A stretch of DNA of 64,000 nucleotides, taken from contig CP124680.1 in assembly GCA_029961745.1 (NCBI GenBank), forward strand, positions 930,001 to 994,000, in the 5' to 3' direction. The notes below the pieces were generated by a model. The model saw only the letters and a list, made by a program, of their open reading frames with translations, searched no databases and was not told the DNA's origin. Below, in pieces: positions 42,961 through 51,707 of the stretch; positions within the stretch are counted from its first letter, which is position 1; each line of letters begins with the position of its first letter. Position numbers and translations under genes: made by a program. This stretch comes from Nocardioides sp. L-11A (GTDB lineage: Bacteria; Actinomycetota; Actinomycetes; Propionibacteriales; Nocardioidaceae).

Positions 42961-43944
42961 TCAGCCCTGGGCGCGCTTGACCTGGTCGTAGACCCACGCG
43001 TAGGTCTTCGCGAGACCGTCGGCCAGGGTGATCGACGGCTCCCAGCCGAAGACCTCGTTGATCATCGTGTTGTCGGAGTTGCGCCCGCGCACGCCCTGCG
43101 GCGCGGACAGGTCGTACTTCCGCTCGCACTTGATGCCGGCGATCTCCTCGACGATCGAGTAGAGCTGGTTGATCGAGACCAGCTCGGCCGAGCCGAGGTT
43201 GATGGGCTCCTGGAGGTCGCTCGCCAGGATCATCTGGGAGCCCCGCACGCAGTCGTCGACGTACATGAAGCTGCGGGTCTGCTCGCCGTCGCCCCAGATC
43301 TCCAGCTCGTGCCGGCCGGAGATGACCGCCTCGGCGATCTTGCGGCATACGGCGGCGGGCGCCTTCTCGCGACCTCCGGTCCAGGTGCCCTCCGGACCGT
43401 AGACGTTGTGGTAGCGGGCGGTGCGCGTGATCAGGCCGAAGTCCTCGGCGAAGTGGCGGGCCATCCGCTCGCTGAAGAGCTTCTCCCAGCCGTAGCCGTC
43501 CTCCGGCATCGCGGGATAGGCGTCGGCCTCCCGCAGCGCGGTCACCGCGGTGTCCGTCTGCTTGTCGGCGGCGTAGACGCAGGCCGAGGAGGAGTAGAAG
43601 TAGCGCTCGACATCGTACTTCTGGGCCGCCTGGAGCATGTGGGTGCTGGTCAGCACGGTCAGCATGCACAGGGCCTTGTTGTTCTCGATGAAGCCCATGC
43701 CGCCCATGTCGGCGGCGAGCATGTAGACCTCGCGCGCGCCGGCGGTCGCGGCCTCGGCGGCGTCGAGGAGGGAGAGGTCGGCCTGGACGTTCTCCGCGTC
43801 GGCGTGGACCTGGTACCACTCGTCCTGCGGCTTCACGTCGACCACCCGCACGGACTTGCCCTGCGCCAGCAGGTCGGCCGCGAGATGTCCTCCGATGAAG
43901 CCGCCGCCACCGGCGACCAGCACGTCCACAGGCCGAGCCGTCAT
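42961..43944 (-). CDS. NAD-dependent epimerase, GDP-mannose 3,5-epimerase-like
   Basis: A 327-residue extended SDR. VLVAGGGGFIGGHLA binds NAD. YMLAADMGGMGFIENNKA and FYSSSACVY, followed by YGWEK (catalytic Tyr and Lys), match GDP-mannose 3,5-epimerases, which make GDP-L-galactose or L-gulose. The promoter-proximal gene of a four-gene minus operon, with SD GGAG before ATG 43944. The precise sugar product is an inference. Confidence 0.85.
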   Translation of the reverse strand: MTARPVDVLVAGGGGFIGGHLAADLLAQGKSVRVVDVKPQDEWYQVHADAENVQADLSLLDAAEAATAGAREVYMLAADMGGMGFIENNKALCMLTVLTSTHMLQAAQKYDVERYFYSSSACVYAADKQTDTAVTALREADAYPAMPEDGYGWEKLFSERMARHFAEDFGLITRTARYHNVYGPEGTWTGGREKAPAAVCRKIAEAVISGRHELEIWGDGEQTRSFMYVDDCVRGSQMILASDLQEPINLGSAELVSINQLYSIVEEIAGIKCERKYDLSAPQGVRGRNSDNTMINEVFGWEPSITLADGLAKTYAWVYDQVKRAQG

Positions 43945-44015
43945 GTTCCCTCACTCCTTTACGTTTCAGCCCCCCAGCTGCATGCGGATCTCAACGACCC
44001 AGGGGCGTCCACGTC

Positions 44016-44033
44016 ACGGGACCTCAGTCCCGT
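44016..44033 (-). terminator. Hairpin after GDSL-esterase gene
   Basis: A 7-bp stem ACGGGAC/GTCCCGT with a 4-nt loop lies just past the esterase stop, without a T-tract. Confidence 0.5.
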
Positions 44034-44039
44034 TCGTCC

Positions 44040-44951
44040 TCAATTCCCGAGGACGTCGAGGAGGAGGCCGGCGACGAGCTCCTGCTCCTCGGGGTAGGGG
44101 TGGTACGGCGCGCCGTCGGGTCGGGGCGGGACGGCCCCGGCGATCCACGGATCCGCGGAGCAGATGTCGTGCCCCTCGCTGGCCGTCCACACGTCGACGT
44201 ACGCGGCGCCGCTCTTGCGGGCCGCGGAGGAGACGGCGCTGTTGAGCGAGACGAGGGCGTCGTAGGCGAAGGGGACGTCGCCCGCCGCGAGCGGGAGCTG
44301 CGCGCAGCCCGTGGTCGCGGGAAAGGTCTGCGGATAGCCGACCAGGAGGATCCGGGCGTCGGGGGCCCGGTCGCGGACGGCGGTGACCACGTCGACGAGC
44401 CGGTCCCGGATCGTGCCGATGTTGTCCAGGGACTCCGGGTTCTCCGCCACGAGATCGGCGCACGGAGACCCGGTCCGGTCCTGCTGGCCGGCAAGGACGC
44501 AGTTGACGACGAGGACGCCGAACACGTTGAAGTCGTTGCCGCCGAGCCCGATGGTGACGAGCGCGGTGTCCTCGCCGACCGCGTCCAGCTGCGGGGGCAC
44601 CGCGTCGCCGCGCGACGGCTGCTGCGCAGCGGTGACGTTCTCCGTCGTGGCGCCGCCGCAGCTGACGTCGGTCAGCTCGAGGTCGAGCGCGCGGGCGATG
44701 CGGTGGGGGTAGTTGTCGAGCGAGCGCAGACACCCGCCGGAGGCGGGATCGAGCTCGCCGGTCAGATAGCCGGCGGTGTAGGAGTCCCCGAGTGCGACGT
44801 ACCGGTCGCCGGCCTCGATCGGCCGGTCCGGATTGCCCTCCGGCACGCGCCGGGCCGTCGGGCATCCGGCCAGGAGCAGGGCGAGCGCGACGACGACGGC
44901 CGCGCTGCCGCCGCGCGTCGGGATGCCTCGACGTCGTGCGTGGCGATGCAT
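44040..44951 (-). CDS. SGNH/GDSL-esterase lipoprotein (copy 1)
   Basis: A 303-residue protein from ATG 44951, 7 nt after TAGGTT (leaderless). The signal peptide ends in lipobox LAGC. YVALGDSYTAGYLTG holds the nucleophile Ser, CGGATTENV the Gly block, GLGGNDFNV the Asn block, and YHPYPEEQ the likely His. It is an extracytoplasmic ester hydrolase that could remove acyl groups from surface glycan or lipid. It is a close paralog of 46047-46949. Confidence 0.85.
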   Translation of the reverse strand: MHRHARRRGIPTRGGSAAVVVALALLLAGCPTARRVPEGNPDRPIEAGDRYVALGDSYTAGYLTGELDPASGGCLRSLDNYPHRIARALDLELTDVSCGGATTENVTAAQQPSRGDAVPPQLDAVGEDTALVTIGLGGNDFNVFGVLVVNCVLAGQQDRTGSPCADLVAENPESLDNIGTIRDRLVDVVTAVRDRAPDARILLVGYPQTFPATTGCAQLPLAAGDVPFAYDALVSLNSAVSSAARKSGAAYVDVWTASEGHDICSADPWIAGAVPPRPDGAPYHPYPEEQELVAGLLLDVLGN

Positions 44952-44958
44952 GCCGGAC

Positions 44959-44964
44959 AACCTA
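44959..44964 (-). promoter_or_regulatory. -10 hexamer, leaderless GDSL-esterase copy 1
   Basis: TAGGTT on the minus strand, 7 nt before ATG 44951. Confidence 0.5.
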
Positions 44965-45013
44965 CGTCGGCCCGTACAGGCGGCGCGGCCCCGGCGGTCG
45001 GCTTGGGCTCGGT

Positions 45014-45907
45014 TCAGACGGGCTTGCGGGCGGTGACGTCGAGGACGATGCGGGGGGCGAGCCCGCGGTCGACGAACTGGTCCATCACCTTGCTGCCGGC
45101 CTTGAGCGCCCGGCCGCGCAGGCCGGCGAAGTAGAGGTAGAGCTCCGAGGAGAGGCTGTAGCGGGCCTTCGGCGTCGCCACGACGTCGGTGTAGCCCAGC
45201 CGGGTGAGCTGCAGCTCCATGCTGGCGGGCGTGTGCAGGATCCGGTGGTGGGTCGGCAGCCGGCGGTCGGACACCTTGGTGACCCGGCCGTCGGTCGCCT
45301 TGGCCACCCCCAGCGCCGCCTTGTCGGCGAAGGTCCGGTGCGGCGTCTGCAGCACCAGACAGCCGCCCGGGCGGAGCAACGTGAGGGCGTCGGCGAGCAG
45401 GTGGTCGCCGTTCGGCACGTGGGCCAGCACGCACCACATGGTGACGATGTCGAACTCGTCGCGGTGCCCGAGGGTGCCGATGTCGCCGAGCTCGAGCCGG
45501 ACGCCGTGCCGCTCCTCGGCCAGGCGTACGGCGGCCGCCGAGGTCTCGTTGCCGAAGACCTCGCACCCGAACTCGTCGCGGGCCAGCTGCAGGAAGCCGC
45601 CGTCGCCGGCGCCGACGTCGAAGACCCGGGTCCCGCGTCCCGACCCGACCAGGTCGAGGCTGGCCCCGAGCATCTCGCGCCAGATCTCCGGCCGGCCGCC
45701 GTCGCGCTTGGCGGCGACGTATGCGGCGTACAGCTCCGGGGTGATCTGCTCCTCGTCGACCACCTGCGGCGGTGCGTCGTCGAACTCGCCGTGCGCGGAC
45801 ATCCCGCAGACCGGGCAGGTCACGATCGTGCGGCCGGTAGCGCGGGAGGCCGGCATCCTGCGAATCCGCTGGGATCGGCACGCCGGGCACTGCTGGACGT
45901 CGGGCAT
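45014..45907 (-). CDS. Zinc-ribbon class I SAM methyltransferase
   Basis: A 297-residue protein from ATG 45907 with SD AAGGAG. An N-terminal zinc ribbon (CPAC ... CPVCG) precedes a Rossmann methyltransferase: RVFDVGAGDGGFLQLA, FDIVTMWCVLAHV and LLRPGGCLVLQTPH. The layout resembles sugar C-methyltransferase-like or Methyltransf_23 enzymes. It probably methylates a nucleotide sugar or glycan. It sits between the two GDSL-esterase lipoprotein genes, all on the minus strand. Confidence 0.85.
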   Translation of the reverse strand: MPDVQQCPACRSQRIRRMPASRATGRTIVTCPVCGMSAHGEFDDAPPQVVDEEQITPELYAAYVAAKRDGGRPEIWREMLGASLDLVGSGRGTRVFDVGAGDGGFLQLARDEFGCEVFGNETSAAAVRLAEERHGVRLELGDIGTLGHRDEFDIVTMWCVLAHVPNGDHLLADALTLLRPGGCLVLQTPHRTFADKAALGVAKATDGRVTKVSDRRLPTHHRILHTPASMELQLTRLGYTDVVATPKARYSLSSELYLYFAGLRGRALKAGSKVMDQFVDRGLAPRIVLDVTARKPV

Positions 45908-46046
45908 GGGGCTCCTTCGCGCGAATGGGCCGGGCGGGTGCCGGGTGGGCGCCGGGTGGGGCACGGCCTCGTCGGCGGGACGGATCCTAGGGCACGACCT
46001 CGCGGGTCGCGCCCGCATTGCTCGCATTGCGCGTGCTGCGCGCGGC

Positions 46047-46949
46047 TCACTCCAGCGTGTCGGTGAGGAGGTCGGCGACGGCCTGCTGCTCCTCGGGGAA
46101 GGGGTGATAGGCGAAGGCGTCGCCCCGCTCCGGCTCGGCCCCGGCGATCCACGGCTCCTCGGCGCAGATGTCGTGTCCGTCGGTCGCCGACCACACGTCG
46201 ACGTACTCGACGCCCATGGTGTCGGCCGCCGTCCGCAGCGTCTCGGTGACCTCGCGCGCGGCGCCGTAGGCGAAGTCGACGTCCCCCTTGGCGATCCGCA
46301 GGTCCGGGCAGGGCCGCGCCGGCGGGAAGGTCTGCGGGTAGCCGATGAGGATCACCCGGGCCCTCGGCGCCTTCGCGGCGACCGTGCGGACGATCCGGGC
46401 GAGCGCGTCGCCGACGGCGGCCAGGTTCCGCTCGCCCTTGTCCTCGGTGCCCTCGGCGAGGTCGGTGCACGGCGATCCGTCGGGATCGCTCTCGGCGAGG
46501 CTGACGCAGGTGCCGATGACGATGCCGTACAGGTCGATGTCGTTGGCGCCGACGCTGAGGGTGACCAGGTCGGTGTCCTCGGTGACCGCCCCGATCTGCG
46601 CGGGGATCTCCGTCCCGCCGTCCTTCTCCTGCGGGGAGAGGACGTCGCGACTGGTCGCGCCGCCGCAGCTGGCATCGACGAGGTCGAGGTCGAGCCGCTC
46701 GGCGACCAGCCTCGGGTAGTTCGCCAGCGAGCGCAGGCAGGCCCCGGACGCCGGGTCCGTCTCGCCGGTGAGGTACGCCGCGGTGTACGAGTCGCCCAGC
46801 GCGACGTAGCGGTCACCGGCCGCGATGCTCCGGCCCTTGTTGGCCGCGGCGTCGTGGCGGGGCTCCTCGTCGGGACCGCCGCAGGCGACCAGCAGGCCAC
46901 CGGCCACGAGGAGGGCGAGGCTGACGGAGGCGGCTCGCCGACGACTCAT
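46047..46949 (-). CDS. SGNH/GDSL-esterase lipoprotein (copy 2)
   Basis: A 300-residue paralog of 44040-44951. Lipobox LLVAC, then YVALGDSYTAAYLTG, CGGATSRDVL, SVGANDIDLY and YHPFPEEQ match block for block. ATG 46949 is 8 nt after TATCAT. Two such lipoproteins around a methyltransferase inside the glycan locus suggest extracytoplasmic deacylation of the product. Confidence 0.85.
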   Translation of the reverse strand: MSRRRAASVSLALLVAGGLLVACGGPDEEPRHDAAANKGRSIAAGDRYVALGDSYTAAYLTGETDPASGACLRSLANYPRLVAERLDLDLVDASCGGATSRDVLSPQEKDGGTEIPAQIGAVTEDTDLVTLSVGANDIDLYGIVIGTCVSLAESDPDGSPCTDLAEGTEDKGERNLAAVGDALARIVRTVAAKAPRARVILIGYPQTFPPARPCPDLRIAKGDVDFAYGAAREVTETLRTAADTMGVEYVDVWSATDGHDICAEEPWIAGAEPERGDAFAYHPFPEEQQAVADLLTDTLE

Positions 46950-46957
46950 GGGGCTCG

Positions 46958-46963
46958 ATGATA
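46958..46963 (-). promoter_or_regulatory. -10 hexamer, leaderless GDSL-esterase copy 2
   Basis: TATCAT on the minus strand, 8 nt before ATG 46949. Confidence 0.5.
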
Positions 46964-47135
46964 CGAGCCGCGGCCCAGCGGGCCGCCATCCGCGTCCCGA
47001 CGGAACCTGGTCGGCGTCCGGACGTTGTCCCTAGAGATTTCGCCCGTAGGCGACGGCGTCGCGAGCGGCGCGCAGAGGCGACACCGAGGGGCGCGAGCTC
47101 CTAGGATTCGCCGGACCCCCAGGAGGAAGTGGCAC

Positions 47136-48425
47136 GTGGACATGGCCCCCGCAGAACCCGACGAGGTCGCCCAGTCGACCCCCGCCCAGCACGTCCAGGA
47201 CGAGGAGGCGGCGTGGCGCGCCATCGTCGCCGACGTCCTCGGCGACGGGGCCGAGCTGGTCTCGGTGAGTCGGTACATCACCGACAGCCGGACCTATCGC
47301 ACCGCCGACAGGCTGGCGAAGATCCGCCGGATCGACCCGGCGTGGCCGGCGGACGCGGGCATGGAGGTCGAGGCCGGGTTCCTGCGCTCGCTGGGTCGCC
47401 AGGTCGACTACACCCAGCGTGACGGCTGGGAGGTCTCGCTGCAGGAGGTGCTGCCGGGCAGCACCTTCAGCAGCCACCTGTTCGACCAGCAGGAGACGTC
47501 GTTCACGACCGGCGACCGGATGCGGGTGCTGCGCTCGCTGGTGCCCGAGCTGCGGGCGCTGCACCGGCAGGGCATCTCCCACGGCGACCTGCGCACCGAC
47601 AACATCCTGGTCGAGGGAGAGGCGGTGCGCCTCGTCGACTTCGACCGCGCGGCCCGCACGTCGCCGCGCCGCGCGGCGTTGCGCGACTGGGTGGGGGTGG
47701 GCGGTAGCCCGACGCCGTTCTGGAAGCTCGCGGCGGTCTCCCTCGCGCCGAAGAGCCTCACCGCGGCCCGTCGGCTGCGCTACCAGCTGGTCAAGAACCG
47801 GCCCGCGGCCACGGTCCCCGGCGAGCCGCGCGACGTCGCGCGACTGCGCGACGCCTGGCACCTCGCCGAGCAGTCCGCCGCCAACGCGCGCGGTCAGGGT
47901 CTGGCCTACTACGCCTTGAGCTACCGCGGCCGGCACCTCTCGGGTGAGCGCGCCTGGCCGCTGCGCTGGGACCCCATCGCGGCCTCGGTCGACTTCACCG
48001 GCAAGCGGATGCTCGAGCTGGGCTGCAACATGGGCCTGCTCTCGAACTTCGCGAAGATGCACGGCGCCGTCGAGACCCACGGCGTCGACCACGACCACAC
48101 CATCGTCGACGCGGCGCGCGCCGTCGCCGACGCCTTCCAGACCGGCTCCACCTTCGAGCAGCTCGACCTGATGGGCGCGGAGAAGTGGGAGGAGCGGCTG
48201 TCGGGCTACGACCTGGTCACCGCCCTGTCCGTCGTGCACTGGCTGCCGGACCGCGACCGGGTGCTGCGCTTCCTCGCCCAGCACGCCGAGCTGCTCTACG
48301 AGGGCCACGACGAGCTCCCCGACGAGATCGCGCTGCTCAACTCGCTCGGCTTCGACCGGGTCGACGTCGTCCTGCGCACGGAGCGGGACCGGCACGTCCT
48401 GTACGCGCGGCGCACGGGCGGCTGA
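47136..48425 (+). CDS. Kinase-like / SAM-methyltransferase fusion protein
   Basis: A 429-residue protein. GTG 47136 is chosen since AGGAGGA lies 8 nt upstream. Residues about 20-200 look like a reduced protein-kinase or LPS-kinase fold: RQGISHGDLRTDNILV (catalytic loop) and VDFDRA in place of DFG. Residues about 270-420 are a methyltransferase: KRMLELGCNMGLLSNFAK and LVTALSVVHWLPD. It may phosphorylate and methylate the same glycan, like the phosphate-methyl caps of some O-antigens (WbdD has a methyltransferase-kinase pair in the opposite order). That comparison is an inference. Confidence 0.85.
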   Translation: MDMAPAEPDEVAQSTPAQHVQDEEAAWRAIVADVLGDGAELVSVSRYITDSRTYRTADRLAKIRRIDPAWPADAGMEVEAGFLRSLGRQVDYTQRDGWEVSLQEVLPGSTFSSHLFDQQETSFTTGDRMRVLRSLVPELRALHRQGISHGDLRTDNILVEGEAVRLVDFDRAARTSPRRAALRDWVGVGGSPTPFWKLAAVSLAPKSLTAARRLRYQLVKNRPAATVPGEPRDVARLRDAWHLAEQSAANARGQGLAYYALSYRGRHLSGERAWPLRWDPIAASVDFTGKRMLELGCNMGLLSNFAKMHGAVETHGVDHDHTIVDAARAVADAFQTGSTFEQLDLMGAEKWEERLSGYDLVTALSVVHWLPDRDRVLRFLAQHAELLYEGHDELPDEIALLNSLGFDRVDVVLRTERDRHVLYARRTGG

Positions 48426-48426
48426 C

Positions 48427-49518
48427 GTGGCGCTCGCCGTCGCGGCGGCGCGCAGGGACGCCGAGCCCCTGCGCGTCGTCATGCTGGCCACCGGTCTGAC
48501 GGGCTACCTCGATGCGAAGTTCCGTGCCCTGGTCGGGCGCGGGGTCGAGCTGTTCGTGATCACCCAGGCCAAGCGGGACAATGTCGCCTACGAGCGGTTC
48601 CCGCTCGAGGACGTCGCCCGGGTGCACGCGTGGCACGAGCTGCCGACGGGGGAGGAGCTCAACCGCCTCGTCGACGACTTCGCGCCGCACGCGATCCTCG
48701 TGCACTCCTGGCACATCCCGCCCTACCGCGAGGTGCTCAAGGGCCGTCAGGACCGGTGCCTGCGGGTCTGCTGGATGGACAACAACTGGCTGGGCACCCC
48801 CCGCCAATGGGTCGGCCGGGCGACCTCGCGCTGGTTCCTGCGGCCGATGTTCGACGCCGCGATGGTGCCGTGCGAGCGGACCGAGACCTTCGCCCGCCAC
48901 CTGGGCTTCGCGCCGGACACGATCCTGCGCGGCAGCCTGTGCGCCGACACCGACCTGTACGGCGCCGGCCCGTGGCCCGGCGCCGAGCTGGCCGGCCGCG
49001 GCGCCTTCCTGGCGGCGCTGCGGATGGTGCACCACAAGGGCGCCGACGTCCTCGCCGACGCCTACCGTCGCTACCGCGCCGCCGTGACAGAGCCGTGGGA
49101 CCTGCACCTGGCCGGCGTGGGGCCGCTGGAGGCGGACTTCGACGGCGTGCCCGGCGTGGTCCGGCACGGGTTCGTGCAGCCGCGCGACCTGGCCGGCCTG
49201 TTCCACCGCAGCAGCGCCTACGTGAACCCGTCCCTGGCCGAGCCCTACGGCGTCGTGCTGCACGAGGCCACCGCGGCCGGCCTGCCGGTGATCACCTCCG
49301 ACATGGTCGGCGCCGCGCCGACGATGGTCCAGGACGGCGTCAACGGCTACCTCTACCCGACCGGGGACGCCGTCGCGCTCGCCGACCGGATGGCCCGCAT
49401 CAGCACGGCCGGCCCGGCGCGGCTCGAGGAGATGTCGGCGGTCAGCAAGGCGCTGTCGATGCGGCTCTCCCCGGCCGCCTGGGCCCGCAACGTGGAGGAC
49501 TTCCTGCGCTCCTGCTGA
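48427..49518 (+). CDS. GT4-family glycosyltransferase
   Basis: A 363-residue GT-B glycosyltransferase starting GTG 48427, 1 bp after the fusion-gene stop. The C-terminal donor site includes AALRMVHHKGADVLADA, NPSLAEPYGVVLHEATAAGLPVI (the E-x7-E region) and MVGAAPTMVQDGVNGYL. It should add one sugar to the lipid-linked repeat in the cytoplasm. The stop lies in the left arm of a long inverted repeat. Confidence 0.9.
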   Translation: MALAVAAARRDAEPLRVVMLATGLTGYLDAKFRALVGRGVELFVITQAKRDNVAYERFPLEDVARVHAWHELPTGEELNRLVDDFAPHAILVHSWHIPPYREVLKGRQDRCLRVCWMDNNWLGTPRQWVGRATSRWFLRPMFDAAMVPCERTETFARHLGFAPDTILRGSLCADTDLYGAGPWPGAELAGRGAFLAALRMVHHKGADVLADAYRRYRAAVTEPWDLHLAGVGPLEADFDGVPGVVRHGFVQPRDLAGLFHRSSAYVNPSLAEPYGVVLHEATAAGLPVITSDMVGAAPTMVQDGVNGYLYPTGDAVALADRMARISTAGPARLEEMSAVSKALSMRLSPAAWARNVEDFLRSC

Positions 49519-49686
49519 GCCTCGATCCGTGGATGGCCACCTACTACGCGACACTCCAGCGGCGCGTTCGCGGCGTTGCGGACGCTCGACAGCCAACCAG
49601 GATGCCTTCGCGCCCGCGCCTTGCGCCCGCACCCCTGGAGTGCCGCTCGCGACGGCGCCCATCCACGGATCCAGGCTGAGCCCGCT
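49514..49686. repeat. MITE-like element with 25-bp imperfect terminal inverted repeats
   Basis: The ends 49514-49538 and 49657-49681 are complementary at 22 of 25 positions, around gatccgtggatgg. Shorter complementary words (cactccag/ctggagtg) lie inside. It exactly fills the convergent gap and includes the upstream gene stop. It encodes nothing recognisable. It could be a miniature element or an oversized terminator. Confidence 0.7.
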
Positions 49687-50420
49687 CAGCGCTCCCGGAA
49701 GAAGACCCCGTCGGCCTGGAGCACCGCGCCCGACGCCGCGGCGAACCCGGGCTCCAGCCCGGTCAGGACGAACCCGGCGTCGTACATCCGGGTGATCGCC
49801 TCGTCGACGAGCATGCCGCCCTCGTAGGTCGTCGTGAACGACAGCTCCAGCTGGACGCCGACGCAGTGCGCCAGGGTCCGGGCCGCGCCGTCGAGCACGG
49901 GGCGCTCGAAGCCCTGGGTGTCGACCTTGAGGAAGATCCGCTCCCCGCGGACCGGGAGCTCCTCCACCAGGTCGTCGAGGCGGCGCACGCGCACGGTCTC
50001 CGTGCCCACGTACCCGACGTGCGGGGCGGCCGCGGCGTGGCGCTCGCCCATCGGCAGGAAGGAGCTGCTGTCGCTGTTGGACGCGACGTGGATGTCGGCC
50101 GTGCCGTTCTCGGCGCCCAGGCCCACCTGGACGGTGTGCCAGCGCGGATCCGTGGCCGCGGCGGCCGAGAGGGCCGCGTACGGCGCGCTCATCGGCTCGC
50201 AGGACACGATCGGGCCGCGGTAGCCGAAGTGGCGCAGCTCGGTGCCGTAGGTGCCCTTGGCGGCGCCGACGTCGAAGACCAGGTCCACGTCGCGGGCGTC
50301 GAGCTGGGTCTGCAGGCGCACCGCCGGGTGACGGCGGACGACGAAGCCGCGGTCCGCGACGACCTGGATCGCCGAGCGCAGGGCGCGCGAGGTGAGCTGC
50401 CGTCCCAGGTTCTGCTCCAT
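49686..50420 (-). CDS. FkbM-family methyltransferase
   Basis: A 244-residue protein from ATG 50420, 8 nt after TACGGT. VDLVFDVGAAKGTYGTELRHFG binds SAM and IFLKVDTQGFERPVLDGA is the FkbM motif. Probably an O-methyltransferase for a glycan sugar. It is shorter than the FkbM at 38226 and lies alone on the minus strand among plus-strand glycan genes. Confidence 0.9.
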   Translation of the reverse strand: MEQNLGRQLTSRALRSAIQVVADRGFVVRRHPAVRLQTQLDARDVDLVFDVGAAKGTYGTELRHFGYRGPIVSCEPMSAPYAALSAAAATDPRWHTVQVGLGAENGTADIHVASNSDSSSFLPMGERHAAAAPHVGYVGTETVRVRRLDDLVEELPVRGERIFLKVDTQGFERPVLDGAARTLAHCVGVQLELSFTTTYEGGMLVDEAITRMYDAGFVLTGLEPGFAAASGAVLQADGVFFRER

Positions 50421-50428
50421 GGGTGCAC

Positions 50429-50434
50429 ACCGTA
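50429..50434 (-). promoter_or_regulatory. -10 hexamer, leaderless FkbM gene
   Basis: TACGGT on the minus strand, 8 nt before ATG 50420. A separate TATGCT on the plus strand (50462-50467) may serve the divergent glycosyltransferase. Confidence 0.45.
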
Positions 50435-50510
50435 GCGGTGGTCCGCCGTCCGGCGTGCGGCTATGCTGCGGCCCTTCCTGGATCGCGACCGTGGGGTGTG
50501 GAGAGGTGTG

Positions 50511-51665
50511 ATGACGACCGTTCTCGTCGAGCCGAGTCCGGTCGGACACCGGTTCCAGGCCGTCGCCAATGTCGCCCGGGTCGCGCTCCGCAGCGGGGAC
50601 GTCGTCCTGCTGACCTCGCGCGGGGCCACCGAGCACGAGGCCTTCGGCGACTATCTCGGCGACCTCGACGTCCGCGTCGAGGAGGTGTTCGATGGCGTCC
50701 TGCCGGCGACCCGCGTGATGGCCGCCGCGGCGGCCGAGGTGTGCCGGCGTGCGCCGGCCGCGCCGGGGGAGCGGCACACCATCGTGGTGATGGACGCCGA
50801 CCAGGCGCTCAAGCGCTGGTGGTTCGAGGCGCCCCGCATCCTGCGCGGGATCACCCCGCGCCCGCGCGTGGTGTTCATGCTGACCCGCTACCCGGCCAAG
50901 CTGGGCCTGGGCGACACGACCGGCTGGAAGCTGCGGATCCCGAAGGCGACGCTGGCCGTCGCGGCGATGGCGACCCGCACGCTCGACCGCACGGCGGGCT
51001 TCGCCGGTCGTGACGACCTGACCCCCGGCTGGATCGTGAAGCGCACCCGCGACCCCGACCTGTGCGACGCGCACTCCCGCGACCGCGCCCGGCACCGCGC
51101 CGAGCTCGACCTGCCGGCGGAGCGCCGGATCGCGGGCATCTTCGGGGTGATCAACGAGCGCAAGAACGCCCGGCTGGTCTGGGAGGCGATGGGGGAGGCC
51201 GGCCTCGACGCCGACCTGCTGCTCGCCGGCCCGATCGCGCCCGAGGTGCTGGCCTGGGCCGAGGCGCTGCCCGCGCAGGAGCGCGGCCGGGTGATCGTGC
51301 GCGACGGCTTCCTGGCCGGCGACGTGCTCGACCGGCTCGTGGCGTCCGTCGACGTGGCACCGATCATCCTGACCAACAACGGGCCCTCCGGGATCATGGG
51401 CAAGGCGCTCGCCGCCGAGGTCCCGGTCGTCACCGCCGGCTCGCGGGTGCGGGCGCGCGAGCTGGTCGCGACCGACGCCGGCGAGGTCGCCGAGCTCGAC
51501 GCGCCGAGCATCGGGGCCGCGATCGCCCGGGTGTTCGCCTATCCGCCCGACCGGGAGCGCGCCAACACGATCCCGCCGGCGACCGCCGAGGAATTCGCGG
51601 AGAACCTGCTGGGCGTCGACTCGTTGGGACGGGTACGCCGTCCTCGCTCGCGCCAGCGCGCCTGA
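50511..51665 (+). CDS. Putative GT-B glycosyltransferase
   Basis: A 384-residue protein from ATG 50511 with SD GGAGAGG (GTG 50508 is also possible). LVEPSPVGHRFQAVANVARVALRSG is an acceptor-domain start. The C-terminal half (IAGIFGVINERKNARLVWEAM, LLLAGPI, TNNGPSGIMGKALAAEVPVV) follows the GT4/GT1 fold, but the acidic E-x7-E pair is unclear. Activity is therefore probable, not certain. It starts an operon with the next two genes. Confidence 0.75.
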   Translation: MTTVLVEPSPVGHRFQAVANVARVALRSGDVVLLTSRGATEHEAFGDYLGDLDVRVEEVFDGVLPATRVMAAAAAEVCRRAPAAPGERHTIVVMDADQALKRWWFEAPRILRGITPRPRVVFMLTRYPAKLGLGDTTGWKLRIPKATLAVAAMATRTLDRTAGFAGRDDLTPGWIVKRTRDPDLCDAHSRDRARHRAELDLPAERRIAGIFGVINERKNARLVWEAMGEAGLDADLLLAGPIAPEVLAWAEALPAQERGRVIVRDGFLAGDVLDRLVASVDVAPIILTNNGPSGIMGKALAAEVPVVTAGSRVRARELVATDAGEVAELDAPSIGAAIARVFAYPPDRERANTIPPATAEEFAENLLGVDSLGRVRRPRSRQRA

Positions 51666-51707
51666 CCGAGCAGCGGCCCCCACGATCCCCCAGGAGGCGT
51701 TCCCCCG

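Noticed and set aside
41770..44097. A 775-codon plus-strand frame opposite the GT4 and epimerase genes
   Set aside because: Composition and absence of motifs mark it as a shadow; the minus-strand genes carry catalytic motifs and overlap-coupled starts.
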